From: Planctomycetota bacterium
Lineage (GTDB): Bacteria > Planctomycetota > UBA1135
Assembly (NCBI GenBank): GCA_008501825.1
Contig: QQUA01000005.1
Span: forward strand, 41,416-105,415
DNA: 64,000 bases
Reading direction: 5' to 3'
Shown: positions 24,330-32,282 of the stretch, in pieces
Position numbering within the stretch: the first letter of the stretch is position 1
Layout of the letters: every line of letters starts with the position of its first letter
Position numbers and translations under genes: made by a program
Notes under the pieces: model-generated
Told to the model about the DNA's origin: nothing
What the model saw: only the letters and a program-made list of their open reading frames with translations
Databases searched by the model: none

Positions 24330-25553
24330 ATGGCCAAGGTTGTCTTCGTCGCCCCATTCGCCATGGACAGCACCTTGCGGTTCGTCCGAGCCGCGGCGCA
24401 GCTTCCTGAGATCCAGTTGGGCTTGTTGTCCCAGGAGCCTTTCGAGCGGGTCCCTGGCGATTTGCGCAAGCATTTGGCCGCCTTCCACCGGATTCAGAAT
24501 GCCCTGGATCCGGACCAGCTTGAGCAAGGCGTGCGAAAGTTGGCGGCGGAGTTGGGCGGCGAAGTGGATCGCCTGATCGGCATTTTGGAACAAATGCAGG
24601 AGCCCATGGCGGAAGTCCGCCAGCGCCTCGGCATTTCCGGCATGGACCTGAAGACCGCCGCCAATTTTCGGGACAAGGCGCGAATGAAGGACCTGTTCCG
24701 AAAGCACGGCCTGCCCTGCGCCCAGCACTGCCTGGCTGAAAACGCCAAAACCGCCCGGGACTTCGCCCGCAAGGTGGGCTTCCCTTTGGTCGGCAAACCC
24801 CCTGCCGGCGCCGGAGCCCAGAACACCTTTCGTTTGGAGTCCGGCGAAGAACTCAACCAGGTCCTGCAAAGCATGCCGCCCAGCCCTGGTAAACCCATGT
24901 TGCTGGAAGAATTTATGACCGGTCAGGAGTTCTCCTTCGACACGGTGACCGTTGGCGGCCGGCACGTTTTGTCTTCCATCTCTCAATACTTCCCTTCCCC
25001 TTTGGAGGTATTGGAGACCCCGTGGATCCAATGGTGCGTTATTTTGCCCCGAGAAATCGAAGTTCCTGAGTTTGCCGACATCTTTCAAGTCGGGCGAAAA
25101 GCCCTGGACGCCATGGGCATGCAGGAAGGGCTGACGCACATGGAGTGGTTTCGCCGTCCCGATGGTGGCCTGGCCATCTCCGAAGTGGCCGCCCGGCCAC
25201 CCGGAGCCCAGTTCACCAGCTTGTTGTCCTACGCCCATGACTTCGACTTCTATCAGGCGTGGGCCAGGTTGGTATCCACCGGCCATTTTGAGATTCCTGA
25301 GCGGCAGTTTTCCGCCGGCGCCGCGTACCTGCGAGGGCAGGGAGGCGGTCGAGTTCAAGGGCTGGCCGGGTTACAAGAGGCCCAGAAGGCCATGGGGGAT
25401 TTGGTGGTTGAGGCCAAGCTGCCGCAGGAAGGGCAACCCAAGTCCAGTAGCTACGAAGGGGAGGGCTACGTCATCGTTCGGCACCCGGAGACCGAAGTCG
25501 TGAAGGACGCCCTACGGCAGTTGATCGGCATGGTCCAAGTGGAGATGCATTGA
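24330..25553 (+). CDS. ATP-grasp ligase B
   Basis: A 407-residue ATP-grasp protein and first gene of a + strand run to 30989. An N-terminal pre-grasp domain (about 1-105) is followed by FRDKARMKDLFRKHGLP, FPLVGKPPAGAGAQNTF (ATP-binding Lys and glycine-rich loop), LLEEFMTGQEFSFDTV, and the metal-binding end LTHMEWFRRPDGG with SEVAARPPGAQ. The last 100 residues are a lid and C-terminal domain ending VIVRHPETE, which ligase C also has. It is a paralogue of ligases A and C. No Shine-Dalgarno is seen, and the putative -10 is six bases before the ATG. It most likely joins a carboxylate to an amine or hydroxyl, but the substrates cannot be read from sequence. Confidence 0.82.
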   Translation: MAKVVFVAPFAMDSTLRFVRAAAQLPEIQLGLLSQEPFERVPGDLRKHLAAFHRIQNALDPDQLEQGVRKLAAELGGEVDRLIGILEQMQEPMAEVRQRLGISGMDLKTAANFRDKARMKDLFRKHGLPCAQHCLAENAKTARDFARKVGFPLVGKPPAGAGAQNTFRLESGEELNQVLQSMPPSPGKPMLLEEFMTGQEFSFDTVTVGGRHVLSSISQYFPSPLEVLETPWIQWCVILPREIEVPEFADIFQVGRKALDAMGMQEGLTHMEWFRRPDGGLAISEVAARPPGAQFTSLLSYAHDFDFYQAWARLVSTGHFEIPERQFSAGAAYLRGQGGGRVQGLAGLQEAQKAMGDLVVEAKLPQEGQPKSSSYEGEGYVIVRHPETEVVKDALRQLIGMVQVEMH

Positions 25554-25614
25554 TCCTTTTAAGGCCACGCCTTTCCCCCCTCTCATTCCCCCGTCCCGCG
25601 TCCGAGGAGTTGCC

Positions 25615-26823
25615 ATGCACGTCATCATGATTTCCCCAGGCTTCCCGTCCGACATGCCTTTGTTCACTCGGGGTCTGGCCCAGGTCGGAGCCAAGGTTTA
25701 CGGCGTCGGCGACGGTGGCTTGAGCCCAGAAGTACGGGATTGTCTGGCCGACTATCTGCAGGTCCGAAATCTTTGGGATGAAGAAGCGGTCGTCGAGCAG
25801 GTCCTGGAATGGTTGCGCGGGAAAGAAGTTGATCGCGTGGAATGCCTGTGGGAGCCGGGCATGGTTCTGGCCGCCCGTTTGCGGGAGCGGATCGGGGTTC
25901 CGGGCATGACCGTGGAACAAACCCTTCCGGTTCGGGATAAGGAAAGCATGAAGCAAGCCTTGGACCGAGCCGGTTTGCGCACGCCTCGGCATACTCGGGC
26001 TTCTACCTCGGCGCAATGTCGAGAGGCCGCAGAGGCGATCGGCTACCCGCTGATCATCAAGCCGATTGACGGAGCCGGTTCCGCCGATACTCACAAATTG
26101 GAAAACGGCGAAGATTTGGAACGCGCCCTTAATCAATTGCAGCACGTTCCCGAAGTCAGTGTGGAAGAATATATCGAAGGCGAAGAATTCACTTATGACA
26201 CCGTTTGTGGGGGAGGCACGCCTTTGTTCGAGAACGTTGCCTGGTATCGGCCCAAACCCCTTTTGATGCGCCAGTACGCCTGGTTGAGCCCGCAGAGCAT
26301 CTGCGTCCGGGATTTAAACGTAGCGGAAATCCAGAAGGGAGTAGATCTCGGGCGAAAGGTCATCCAGGCCTTGGGATTTCAAGCCGGATTCACTCACATG
26401 GAATGGTTTTTAACTCCTGAAGGAGAAGCGGTGTTCGGAGAAATCGGCGCCCGGGCGCCGGGCGGGCGCTTGGTGCATACGATGAATTATTGCTGCGATA
26501 CCGATTTATTCAGCGGTTGGGCGGAAGCGGTTTGCTACGGCAGTTTCTCCCAGCCCAGCGAGAGGCGTTACAACGCCGCTTGCGTGTTCAAGCGCGCCCG
26601 CGGGGAGGGCATCATTCGATCGGTGGAAGGACTGGAAGGATTGTTTGCTCGTTACGGCGAACACATCGCCACCGTGGATTTGACTCCCATCGGGCAACCC
26701 AAACGCGATCACCGGCAAATGGTCGCCGGCGACGGCTGGGTCGTTGTTCGACATCCTGACTTGCAATCCACCTTGGAAATGGCCGATGCCGTCGGCACCG
26801 ATCTGCGCTTGATCGCCGGTTGA
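25615..26823 (+). CDS. ATP-grasp ligase C
   Basis: A 402-residue ATP-grasp protein, paralogue of A and B. Visible landmarks: VRDKESMKQALDRAGL, YPLIIKPIDGAGSADTH, VEEYIEGEEFTYDTV, FTHMEWFLTPEGEAVFGEIGARAPGG and a terminal VVVRHPDL. The N-terminus (MHVIMISPGFPSDM) is very like that of ligase A (MHVLFLEPAFPQNQ). GAGGAG upstream gives a good ribosome-binding site, as expected for an internal operon gene. It lies 61 bases after B and one base before the S51-like gene. Three related ligases in one cluster suggest successive additions to one product or different acceptor choices. Confidence 0.82.
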   Translation: MHVIMISPGFPSDMPLFTRGLAQVGAKVYGVGDGGLSPEVRDCLADYLQVRNLWDEEAVVEQVLEWLRGKEVDRVECLWEPGMVLAARLRERIGVPGMTVEQTLPVRDKESMKQALDRAGLRTPRHTRASTSAQCREAAEAIGYPLIIKPIDGAGSADTHKLENGEDLERALNQLQHVPEVSVEEYIEGEEFTYDTVCGGGTPLFENVAWYRPKPLLMRQYAWLSPQSICVRDLNVAEIQKGVDLGRKVIQALGFQAGFTHMEWFLTPEGEAVFGEIGARAPGGRLVHTMNYCCDTDLFSGWAEAVCYGSFSQPSERRYNAACVFKRARGEGIIRSVEGLEGLFARYGEHIATVDLTPIGQPKRDHRQMVAGDGWVVVRHPDLQSTLEMADAVGTDLRLIAG

Positions 26824-26824
26824 A

Positions 26825-27781
26825 ATGAGTTTGTCCACCCTGGCGCCTTCCCTGGTACTGCTCGGCCCGCAAAGGCATCAGCCGACGGTGCGGCCGGTCT
26901 TGGATTCCCTCCAGGGTGATGGACCTCCGGCCTTGCTGTCCGCTGGTTGGCAAGAACGGGAAGCCGAGCATCAGGAGTTAAGCGACCACCTGGGCCACGA
27001 AGTCCTTAACCTGGAACTTTGGGAACGGGCGGAAACTTTGTTTCAAGAGGATTCGGAATATCTGGATGCCTTTCGGCGGCGCCAGGACCGACTGCTGGCC
27101 TTGCAGAGGCTCTACCGTTTTCGCTTGGAGCACGTGTTGGAGTGCGCCAGGAATTTGCTGAAACGGCCGGCCGGTGAAGTGGACCTGGTTGAAATCCAAA
27201 GCCATGCCGTTCAGCAAGTGCGAGACATCGATGCGCACCATTTGCTACTCGTTGATCAAGTAAGGAGCGAGTTTTATCAGGAATGGGACCTGCAACATCG
27301 GCCGGCGGCGGAAAAACACTTGCGGGCGGTTGAAGATACTCTGGCTCGATGTTCGGTTCTGTGCATTGCCGGCGGACACGTAGGCGTCATCCTGAATCGA
27401 CTGGAAATGTTCGGCGTCTTGGATCGGTTGCAAGGGCAGCCGGTGGTGGCCTGGGCGGCGGGGGCCATGGCTCTTGGGGAAACCGTGGTGTTGTTTCACG
27501 ATCGCCCTCCGCAAGGCCAGGGCAACGCCGAAGTCTTTGCTCGCGGCATGGCATTGTTTCCCGATTTATTACCGCTTCCTCACGCCAAGCTGCGCTTGGA
27601 ATTGAGCGATCCATCGAGAGTGTCCTTGTTCGCCCGTCGTTTCCAACCGTTGCGATGCGTGTTGTTCAACGACAGTCAAGCGCGGATGAATTTGACCGAA
27701 GATGGCTGGCAGCCTGGACCCGGGATGCGTTGCATGGGTGAGGGTGGCAAGCTTTCAGCTTGGGCGGAGAAAAGCTCATGA
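26825..27781 (+). CDS. S51/glutamine-amidotransferase-like protein with alanine at the catalytic serine position
   Basis: A 318-residue protein with a resemblance to the type-1 glutamine-amidotransferase-like fold of peptidase S51 (cyanophycinase, dipeptidase E). ALLSAGWQERE follows the first strand, CIAGGHVGVILNRLEMFGV lies in the middle, and AWAAGAMALGE sits at residues 209-219. In S51 enzymes the last motif is GTSAGAM with the nucleophilic Ser; here that position is A211. A long helical insert with many charged residues occupies about residues 60-170. It is translationally coupled to the next esterase by an ATGA overlap (27778-27781). The fold assignment is moderate; loss of peptidase activity is inferred from one residue. 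Confidence 0.55.
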   Translation: MSLSTLAPSLVLLGPQRHQPTVRPVLDSLQGDGPPALLSAGWQEREAEHQELSDHLGHEVLNLELWERAETLFQEDSEYLDAFRRRQDRLLALQRLYRFRLEHVLECARNLLKRPAGEVDLVEIQSHAVQQVRDIDAHHLLLVDQVRSEFYQEWDLQHRPAAEKHLRAVEDTLARCSVLCIAGGHVGVILNRLEMFGVLDRLQGQPVVAWAAGAMALGETVVLFHDRPPQGQGNAEVFARGMALFPDLLPLPHAKLRLELSDPSRVSLFARRFQPLRCVLFNDSQARMNLTEDGWQPGPGMRCMGEGGKLSAWAEKSS

Positions 27782-28914
27782 GCGCGTTGCTGGAGCAACT
27801 CAGTCACCAGGGCCGTTTGGATGCCGGCCGCTTGGAAGGCTTTTTCCAGGAGCACGAGTTTCCCCTGGTGGAAGGTCAGCAGGTTACCTTCGTTTATCAG
27901 GGGCAAGCCGAGGCGGTCAACGTGCGTCATTGGATTCACGGGTTGCCTTCCAGCCAAGCCCTGCGCCGGTGGCCGGGATCCCACCTCTGGACTCTGACCA
28001 TGGAGATTCCGGAAGGATCCAGAGTCGAGTACAAACTGGAAATCGTTCAGCACGGGCAGCGTCGCTGGATTCAGGATCCTTTGAACGAAAAACTAGCCGC
28101 GGATCCTTTCGGCGCCAATTCCGTGGTTTACGGCGAAGGCTATCAAACTCCAGATTGGGTTCAACCTCAGGAAGATGCGCGGCAGGGAAAACTGGTTGAC
28201 CACCACCTCGACAGCAAAATCTTCCACGATCGGCGTGAATTTCAAATTTACTTACCGGCCCGATTTCGCCGAACACGGCGTTATCCCTTGGTGATCGTCC
28301 ATGATGGTCACGACTATTTGAAATACGCGAACTTAAAAATTGTCTTGGATAATCTAATTCACCGATTGGAGATTCCTCCTTTGATTGCCGCGGTCACTTC
28401 TTCGGCGGCCAGAATGAGGGAATACGCCGGGATTGCCGAACATGGAAATTATTTGGTCGAAGAATTGCTTCCTTTTGTGGAGGATCATTATCCGCTTCTG
28501 CAAGAGCCCTCCGATCGCTGCTTGATGGGCGCCAGTTTCGGAGCCATCGCTTCCTTGGCCACCGCGTGGCGCCATCCTGGAGTATTCGGCAAGCTTTTGC
28601 TTCAATCCGGCTCCTTCGCCTTTACTGACATCGGCGAGCACGACGCCGGGCCGGCCTTCGATCCGGTGGTCGAGTTCATGAATTCGTTCCGACGGGAACC
28701 GGGTAAGCCGGCGGACAAAATGTTCATGAGCTGTGGCACTTATGAAGGTTTGATTTATTACAACCGTTCCATGGCTCCCTTCTTCCAGAGAACCGGGATG
28801 GAAGTACGCTTTACTGAAGCTCGGGACGGCCATAATTGGGAGAACTGGCGGGACCGCTTGCAAGAAGGGTTATCCTGGCTGTTCCCCGGGCCGCTTTGGA
28901 TGATCTACGAATGA
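27778..28914 (+). CDS. Esterase D/enterochelin-esterase-like hydrolase with N-terminal CBM48/E-set-like domain
   Basis: A 378-residue hydrolase of the PF00756 type. Residues about 25-110 resemble the E-set/CBM48-like domain that precedes many such esterases (QVTFVYQGQAEAVNV, WTLTMEIPEGSRVEYKLEI, DPLNEKLAADPFG). The catalytic domain has YPLVIVHDGHDYL, GASFGAIASLAT with nucleophile S253, LLQSGSFAF, and ARDGHNWENWRDRL near the end with the probable histidine. No signal peptide. The ATG at 27778 overlaps the stop of the S51-like gene; the TTG at 27760 is not needed. E-set domains of this kind often bind glucans, which may link the cluster to glycogen; that link is inference. Confidence 0.8.
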   Translation: MSALLEQLSHQGRLDAGRLEGFFQEHEFPLVEGQQVTFVYQGQAEAVNVRHWIHGLPSSQALRRWPGSHLWTLTMEIPEGSRVEYKLEIVQHGQRRWIQDPLNEKLAADPFGANSVVYGEGYQTPDWVQPQEDARQGKLVDHHLDSKIFHDRREFQIYLPARFRRTRRYPLVIVHDGHDYLKYANLKIVLDNLIHRLEIPPLIAAVTSSAARMREYAGIAEHGNYLVEELLPFVEDHYPLLQEPSDRCLMGASFGAIASLATAWRHPGVFGKLLLQSGSFAFTDIGEHDAGPAFDPVVEFMNSFRREPGKPADKMFMSCGTYEGLIYYNRSMAPFFQRTGMEVRFTEARDGHNWENWRDRLQEGLSWLFPGPLWMIYE

Positions 28915-28970
28915 ACCCCGGTACGCTTCCTTGAAACCTCATCGACGCTGACTCCCTGCCGCGACCCCCC

Positions 28971-30227
28971 ATGGCTGTAACCCGCAAAATCGGTCTTTCG
29001 CTTGGCGCTGACCTCTGTTGGCCCATTTGTTTCGAAGACATTTTAAATGATCTGAAGCCGTCGGTCCGAGTCGGCGGGGAGGAGATCCGGTTCCAGGTCG
29101 ACCGGGTGACGATTGAACCCTTCGATTTGAATCAGCCGACTCGATACGACATCGTTCTCGACCGCCTGACTCATTGGTATCACACCAGCCGGGAGTGGAT
29201 TAAGAAAGCTGTCATCATGGACCGGCTTTACGTCCTCAACAATCCCTGGTCGGTGCAATCGATGGAGAAACAAACCTCCTATTGCGCCATGATGAAATTG
29301 GGTTTGCCGATCCCGACTACTTGGCTGCTTCCCCCGAAAGAATATGAGGATACTCCGGACTTGCAGCCGACTCTGGAGCGTTACGCCAAGCTCTTTGATC
29401 TGGACGAGATCGGCCGAAAGATCGGCTTTCCTTTTTTCATGAAGCCCTATGACGGAGGAGGATGGGTCGGCGTTACCAAGATCGATAATGAATCCGACCT
29501 TCAACAAGCTTATGACAAAAGTGGGAAATTTGTGATGCACCTTCAAAAGGGAATTCTTCCTTATGAAGAATTCGTTCGGTGCGTGGGGGTTGGGCCTCAA
29601 GTCTTGACGGTTCGCTATGACCCGGCGGCGCCGTTGCACGCCCGATACACGGATGCGGTGGACTTCCTTTCCGCCGATCAGTTGTCAGAGCTTCGCAAAA
29701 TTACTCTGACCATCAATTCGTTTTTCGGCTGGGATTTCAATTCCTGCGAGTCCCTGCTTCAGGACGGCATTTGGGCGCCGATTGATTTCGCCAATCCTTG
29801 CCCGGACAGCCAAGTCACCAGTTTGAATTTCCACTTCCCCTGGTTGGTGAAAGCCAAGCTCCGGTGGGCATTGTTCGTCGCCGCGACCAAAAAATCCATG
29901 CGGGTGAATTTGGATTGGCAACCCTATTTCGAGATTGCCGACCGCGGCCTTCCCTACGAGGAGCGGTTGAATGCATACGCGGCGATTGCAGACCGCAGGT
30001 TCGAGACCGAACGCTTTCTTGATTTTTGTGACACTCAGCTTTCCGCTTTGGATGAAGCTGTGTGGCATTACTTTGCCGACGAGCGAGCCCAAAAAGCTAT
30101 TCGAAGCAAGGTCGAATCCTTGTTCCCGGAGCACGAGTGGGATCAATTTACCGATTACTTCTGGGATAAAATCCAAAAATGGCGCGAGTATGATGCCGCC
30201 TCCAGAGCCGCTTCTTTCCCCGGATAA
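28971..30227 (+). CDS. ATP-grasp ligase D (distinct subfamily)
   Basis: A 418-residue ATP-grasp-like protein that does not share the THMEWF signature of A-C. The ATP-binding segment reads FPFFMKPYDGGGWVGVTKID near residues 158-177, with LQKGILPYEEFVRCVGVG as the second strand. FNSCESLLQDGIWAPIDFANPCPD supplies a metal-binding E..D..N set. The N-terminus (GLSLGADLCWPICFEDIL) suggests a pre-grasp domain with a nearby DRLTHWYHTSREW segment. This pattern is closer to RimK-like or glutathione-synthetase-like ligases. It starts 56 bases after the esterase gene. No Shine-Dalgarno is evident. Substrate unknown. Confidence 0.72.
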   Translation: MAVTRKIGLSLGADLCWPICFEDILNDLKPSVRVGGEEIRFQVDRVTIEPFDLNQPTRYDIVLDRLTHWYHTSREWIKKAVIMDRLYVLNNPWSVQSMEKQTSYCAMMKLGLPIPTTWLLPPKEYEDTPDLQPTLERYAKLFDLDEIGRKIGFPFFMKPYDGGGWVGVTKIDNESDLQQAYDKSGKFVMHLQKGILPYEEFVRCVGVGPQVLTVRYDPAAPLHARYTDAVDFLSADQLSELRKITLTINSFFGWDFNSCESLLQDGIWAPIDFANPCPDSQVTSLNFHFPWLVKAKLRWALFVAATKKSMRVNLDWQPYFEIADRGLPYEERLNAYAAIADRRFETERFLDFCDTQLSALDEAVWHYFADERAQKAIRSKVESLFPEHEWDQFTDYFWDKIQKWREYDAASRAASFPG

Positions 30228-30248
30228 AGCTGCGAGCCACCAAAAATC

Positions 30249-30989
30249 ATGAGTAAGGAAAAATCCACTTGGCACTCTCCTCGCCTAAACCAGGAAGTCA
30301 CCGTGGTTCGGTGGGGGGTGATGGGCAAGCCGGTATTGCTTTTCCCCACCGCCGGAGGTGATGCCGAGGAGTGCGAACGCTTCTTGATGTTGGACGCCCT
30401 GGCTGACTTGCTGGGTTCCCTTCGAATCAAAATCTATTCGGTGGATTCCATCGCCGGCCGAGCCTGGTTAGCCAAAGAAAATAGTACGCAGGAAGCGGCC
30501 AGTGTGCAAAATGCGTTTGACAGTTTCATCTATGAAGAAGTGGTACCCGCGATTCGGACCGACTGTCAAGACGAAGAGGTCGAAGTGATTACCGCCGGAT
30601 CCTCTATAGGCGCTTTTAACGCTCTGGCGGCGCTGACACGACATCCGGATGTGTTCAGTCATGCCATTTGCATGAGTGGTTCATACGACATGTCCAAGTT
30701 TTTGGAAGGACCGGTGACTCCTGACTATCATCGGGCTTCGCCTTTGCACTTTCTTTCCGATATGAATAATGGCGATCCGCGACTTGCCCAGCTTCGGGAG
30801 AGGTTTGTTTTGATCAGCCATGGGGAAGGCCGCTGGGAAGATCCGCAACAGTCTTGGCTCGCGGCGAATGCCCTCGGCAATCTCGGAGTTCCGAACCGGG
30901 TCGACGTTTGGGGGGAGGAGTGGGATCATGATTGGCCTACTTGGCGGCAGATGCTTCCTCAGTTTTTGGATGAACTGGCTCCCCAGTGA
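30249..30989 (+). CDS. Esterase of the PF00756/enterochelin-esterase-like group
   Basis: A 246-residue cytoplasmic alpha/beta hydrolase. KPVLLFPTAGGDAEECERF holds the oxyanion region, GSSIGAFNALAAL carries the nucleophile S119, AICMSGSYDM matches the family strand after it, and VWGEEWDHDWPTWRQML near the end supplies the probable histidine. It is shorter than the other esterase and lacks the E-set domain. It follows ligase D by 21 bases. The stop codon TGA uses one base of the gene and the first two bases of the insertion sequence, so the original C-terminus may have been a little longer. Confidence 0.8.
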   Translation: MSKEKSTWHSPRLNQEVTVVRWGVMGKPVLLFPTAGGDAEECERFLMLDALADLLGSLRIKIYSVDSIAGRAWLAKENSTQEAASVQNAFDSFIYEEVVPAIRTDCQDEEVEVITAGSSIGAFNALAALTRHPDVFSHAICMSGSYDMSKFLEGPVTPDYHRASPLHFLSDMNNGDPRLAQLRERFVLISHGEGRWEDPQQSWLAANALGNLGVPNRVDVWGEEWDHDWPTWRQMLPQFLDELAPQ

Positions 30990-31012
30990 AACTGGCACAA
31001 ACTATTGGAGGT
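30988..31012 (+). repeat. IS terminal inverted repeat, left end
   Basis: A 25-base repeat beginning GAAACTGGCACAAACTA. It differs from the right-end repeat at one position (T versus A near base 18). Confidence 0.9.
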
Positions 31013-32030
31013 CGGGGAGGTCAGATGGAGAAAAAATCCTCCACCGAAACAGCTCCCTGGCGTTCCAACGCCGAGAAGTCACCCCCAGCAACATCCCCGG
31101 AGTCGGGGGCTCGCCCTCGGCGGTGATCGGCCGCACGTAGTTGCGCCACAAAAGCCACAGCCACATGTGCAGCCGCAGCCAACTCCGCTTCTTGGAGTGG
31201 CCCCAGTTGCGGCGCACCAGCCGGGAGAGGTTGTCCCGCATCTGCGCCAAGGTGTGGTTGATCGGAAACAGCGGGTTGCCCCGGTCCCGCTTGCGCTTGG
31301 AGCACTCCTGCAGGTGCTGGAAACCTGCGGCTCCAAACACCGATTTCAAGACGCTGGGATAGATCTTCTTGCGATCGCTTTGCAGTATCGCCGGCTGCCT
31401 TGGAGGCAAGACCTCCTTCAAAGTCTGCAAGCATGCTTCCACTCCTTGCCGCGATTGCGAGCGTCTCTTGCCGAACAGTTTTTCCCGTTCCTCCTTCTTC
31501 TTTCTCAACCGCGGAGGGAGCGATCCCCGGCAGGGCAAGGTGCCGGCGGTCAGGTGAACGACGAAATACTTGGCACGGTGGATCAGCACCGGAACGGTTA
31601 CCGGCTGCAGTCTGCGGTCGGTTTCGAAGGTTTCTAACTCATCCAGTTGAAACACTCCCGGCAGCCCGCCTCGAGCCGCCACCTCCTGTAATCGCAAGCG
31701 ATGGAAGCGGCGAGCGTGTTCGCCCATGCGCAACAGGCGGTCGGCCAAGGTGCGGCGATCCACTCCCAGCATGCGAGCGCTTTGTCGCAGGGTGACTTTG
31801 CTCACCACCAGCGGCCAGAAGTCGAGATGGAGCCGGCCGTACTTCAGGCGATAGTGAAACTTGAAGCTTTGTGACGAGAAGGAACGGCGGCAGCCGTGGC
31901 ACCAAAAGCGCTGGATTCTGCGTTGCTGGCGGCCGCTGTAGAAGCCTCGTTTTTGAAAGCGGAAGGGGACGGAATCGGTGCGGCTGGGACAGGCGTCCCA
32001 GGGGCAGTGCGGGGGTTGAAAACGCGGCAT
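31002..32030 (-). CDS. Transposase with N-terminal zinc ribbon
   Basis: A 342-residue transposase that fills the element. The N-terminus has a zinc-ribbon-like pair (CPWDAC at residues 9-14 and CHGC near 44-47), then a helix-turn-helix-like region (TLRQSARMLGVDRRTLADRL). FQLDELETFE likely holds the first acidic catalytic residues, LQSDRKKIYPSVL the second, and SRLVRRNWGHSKKRSWLRLHMWLW follows. The arrangement recalls IS1-type and related zinc-ribbon DDE transposases; I cannot fix the family. The ATG at 32030 is preceded by about 105 bases to the right inverted repeat. Confidence 0.85.
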   Translation of the reverse strand: MPRFQPPHCPWDACPSRTDSVPFRFQKRGFYSGRQQRRIQRFWCHGCRRSFSSQSFKFHYRLKYGRLHLDFWPLVVSKVTLRQSARMLGVDRRTLADRLLRMGEHARRFHRLRLQEVAARGGLPGVFQLDELETFETDRRLQPVTVPVLIHRAKYFVVHLTAGTLPCRGSLPPRLRKKKEEREKLFGKRRSQSRQGVEACLQTLKEVLPPRQPAILQSDRKKIYPSVLKSVFGAAGFQHLQECSKRKRDRGNPLFPINHTLAQMRDNLSRLVRRNWGHSKKRSWLRLHMWLWLLWRNYVRPITAEGEPPTPGMLLGVTSRRWNARELFRWRIFSPSDLPDLQ

Positions 32031-32110
32031 CGCCGGTGCCTCCGAAAGAAAGGGGTTCGGCTAGGCAGACGGCTTGAGGCGCCTTTGGTTACGCCGGAGG
32101 CTTAAGAATT

Positions 32111-32135
32111 ACCTCCATTAGTTTGTGCCAGTTTC
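32111..32135 (-). repeat. IS terminal inverted repeat, right end
   Basis: Reads on the minus strand as GAAACTGGCACAAACTA plus AATGGAGGT-like sequence, matching the left end at 24 of 25 positions. The next base on this strand is G, as at the second copy. Confidence 0.9.
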
Positions 32136-32282
32136 CTATGGGGGCCATAAGCATTCTCTATTGGACCTACCACAAAATCCCCTCGATCATATCCCTGAAC
32201 GCTCAAGGGAACGGTTTGCTTGGGCGAGGCCGGCGGCGCCAGCCGCCCCTGCCAAAACCGAAAACTGCAACCCTCTTCGATC

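Larger units (their letters stand above)
30988..32135 (-). mobile_element. Insertion sequence, complete copy
   Basis: An element of about 1,148 bases bounded by near-perfect inverted repeats. It holds one transposase gene on the minus strand. A second copy in the same orientation begins at 63839. I could not find a clear target-site duplication. It sits between the end of the ATP-grasp/esterase cluster and the catalase gene. Confidence 0.88.

Noticed and set aside
30970..32150. Target-site duplication around the IS
   Set aside because: The flanks (CTCCCCAGT on the left, CTATGGGGG on the right) share no direct repeat of 5-10 bases.
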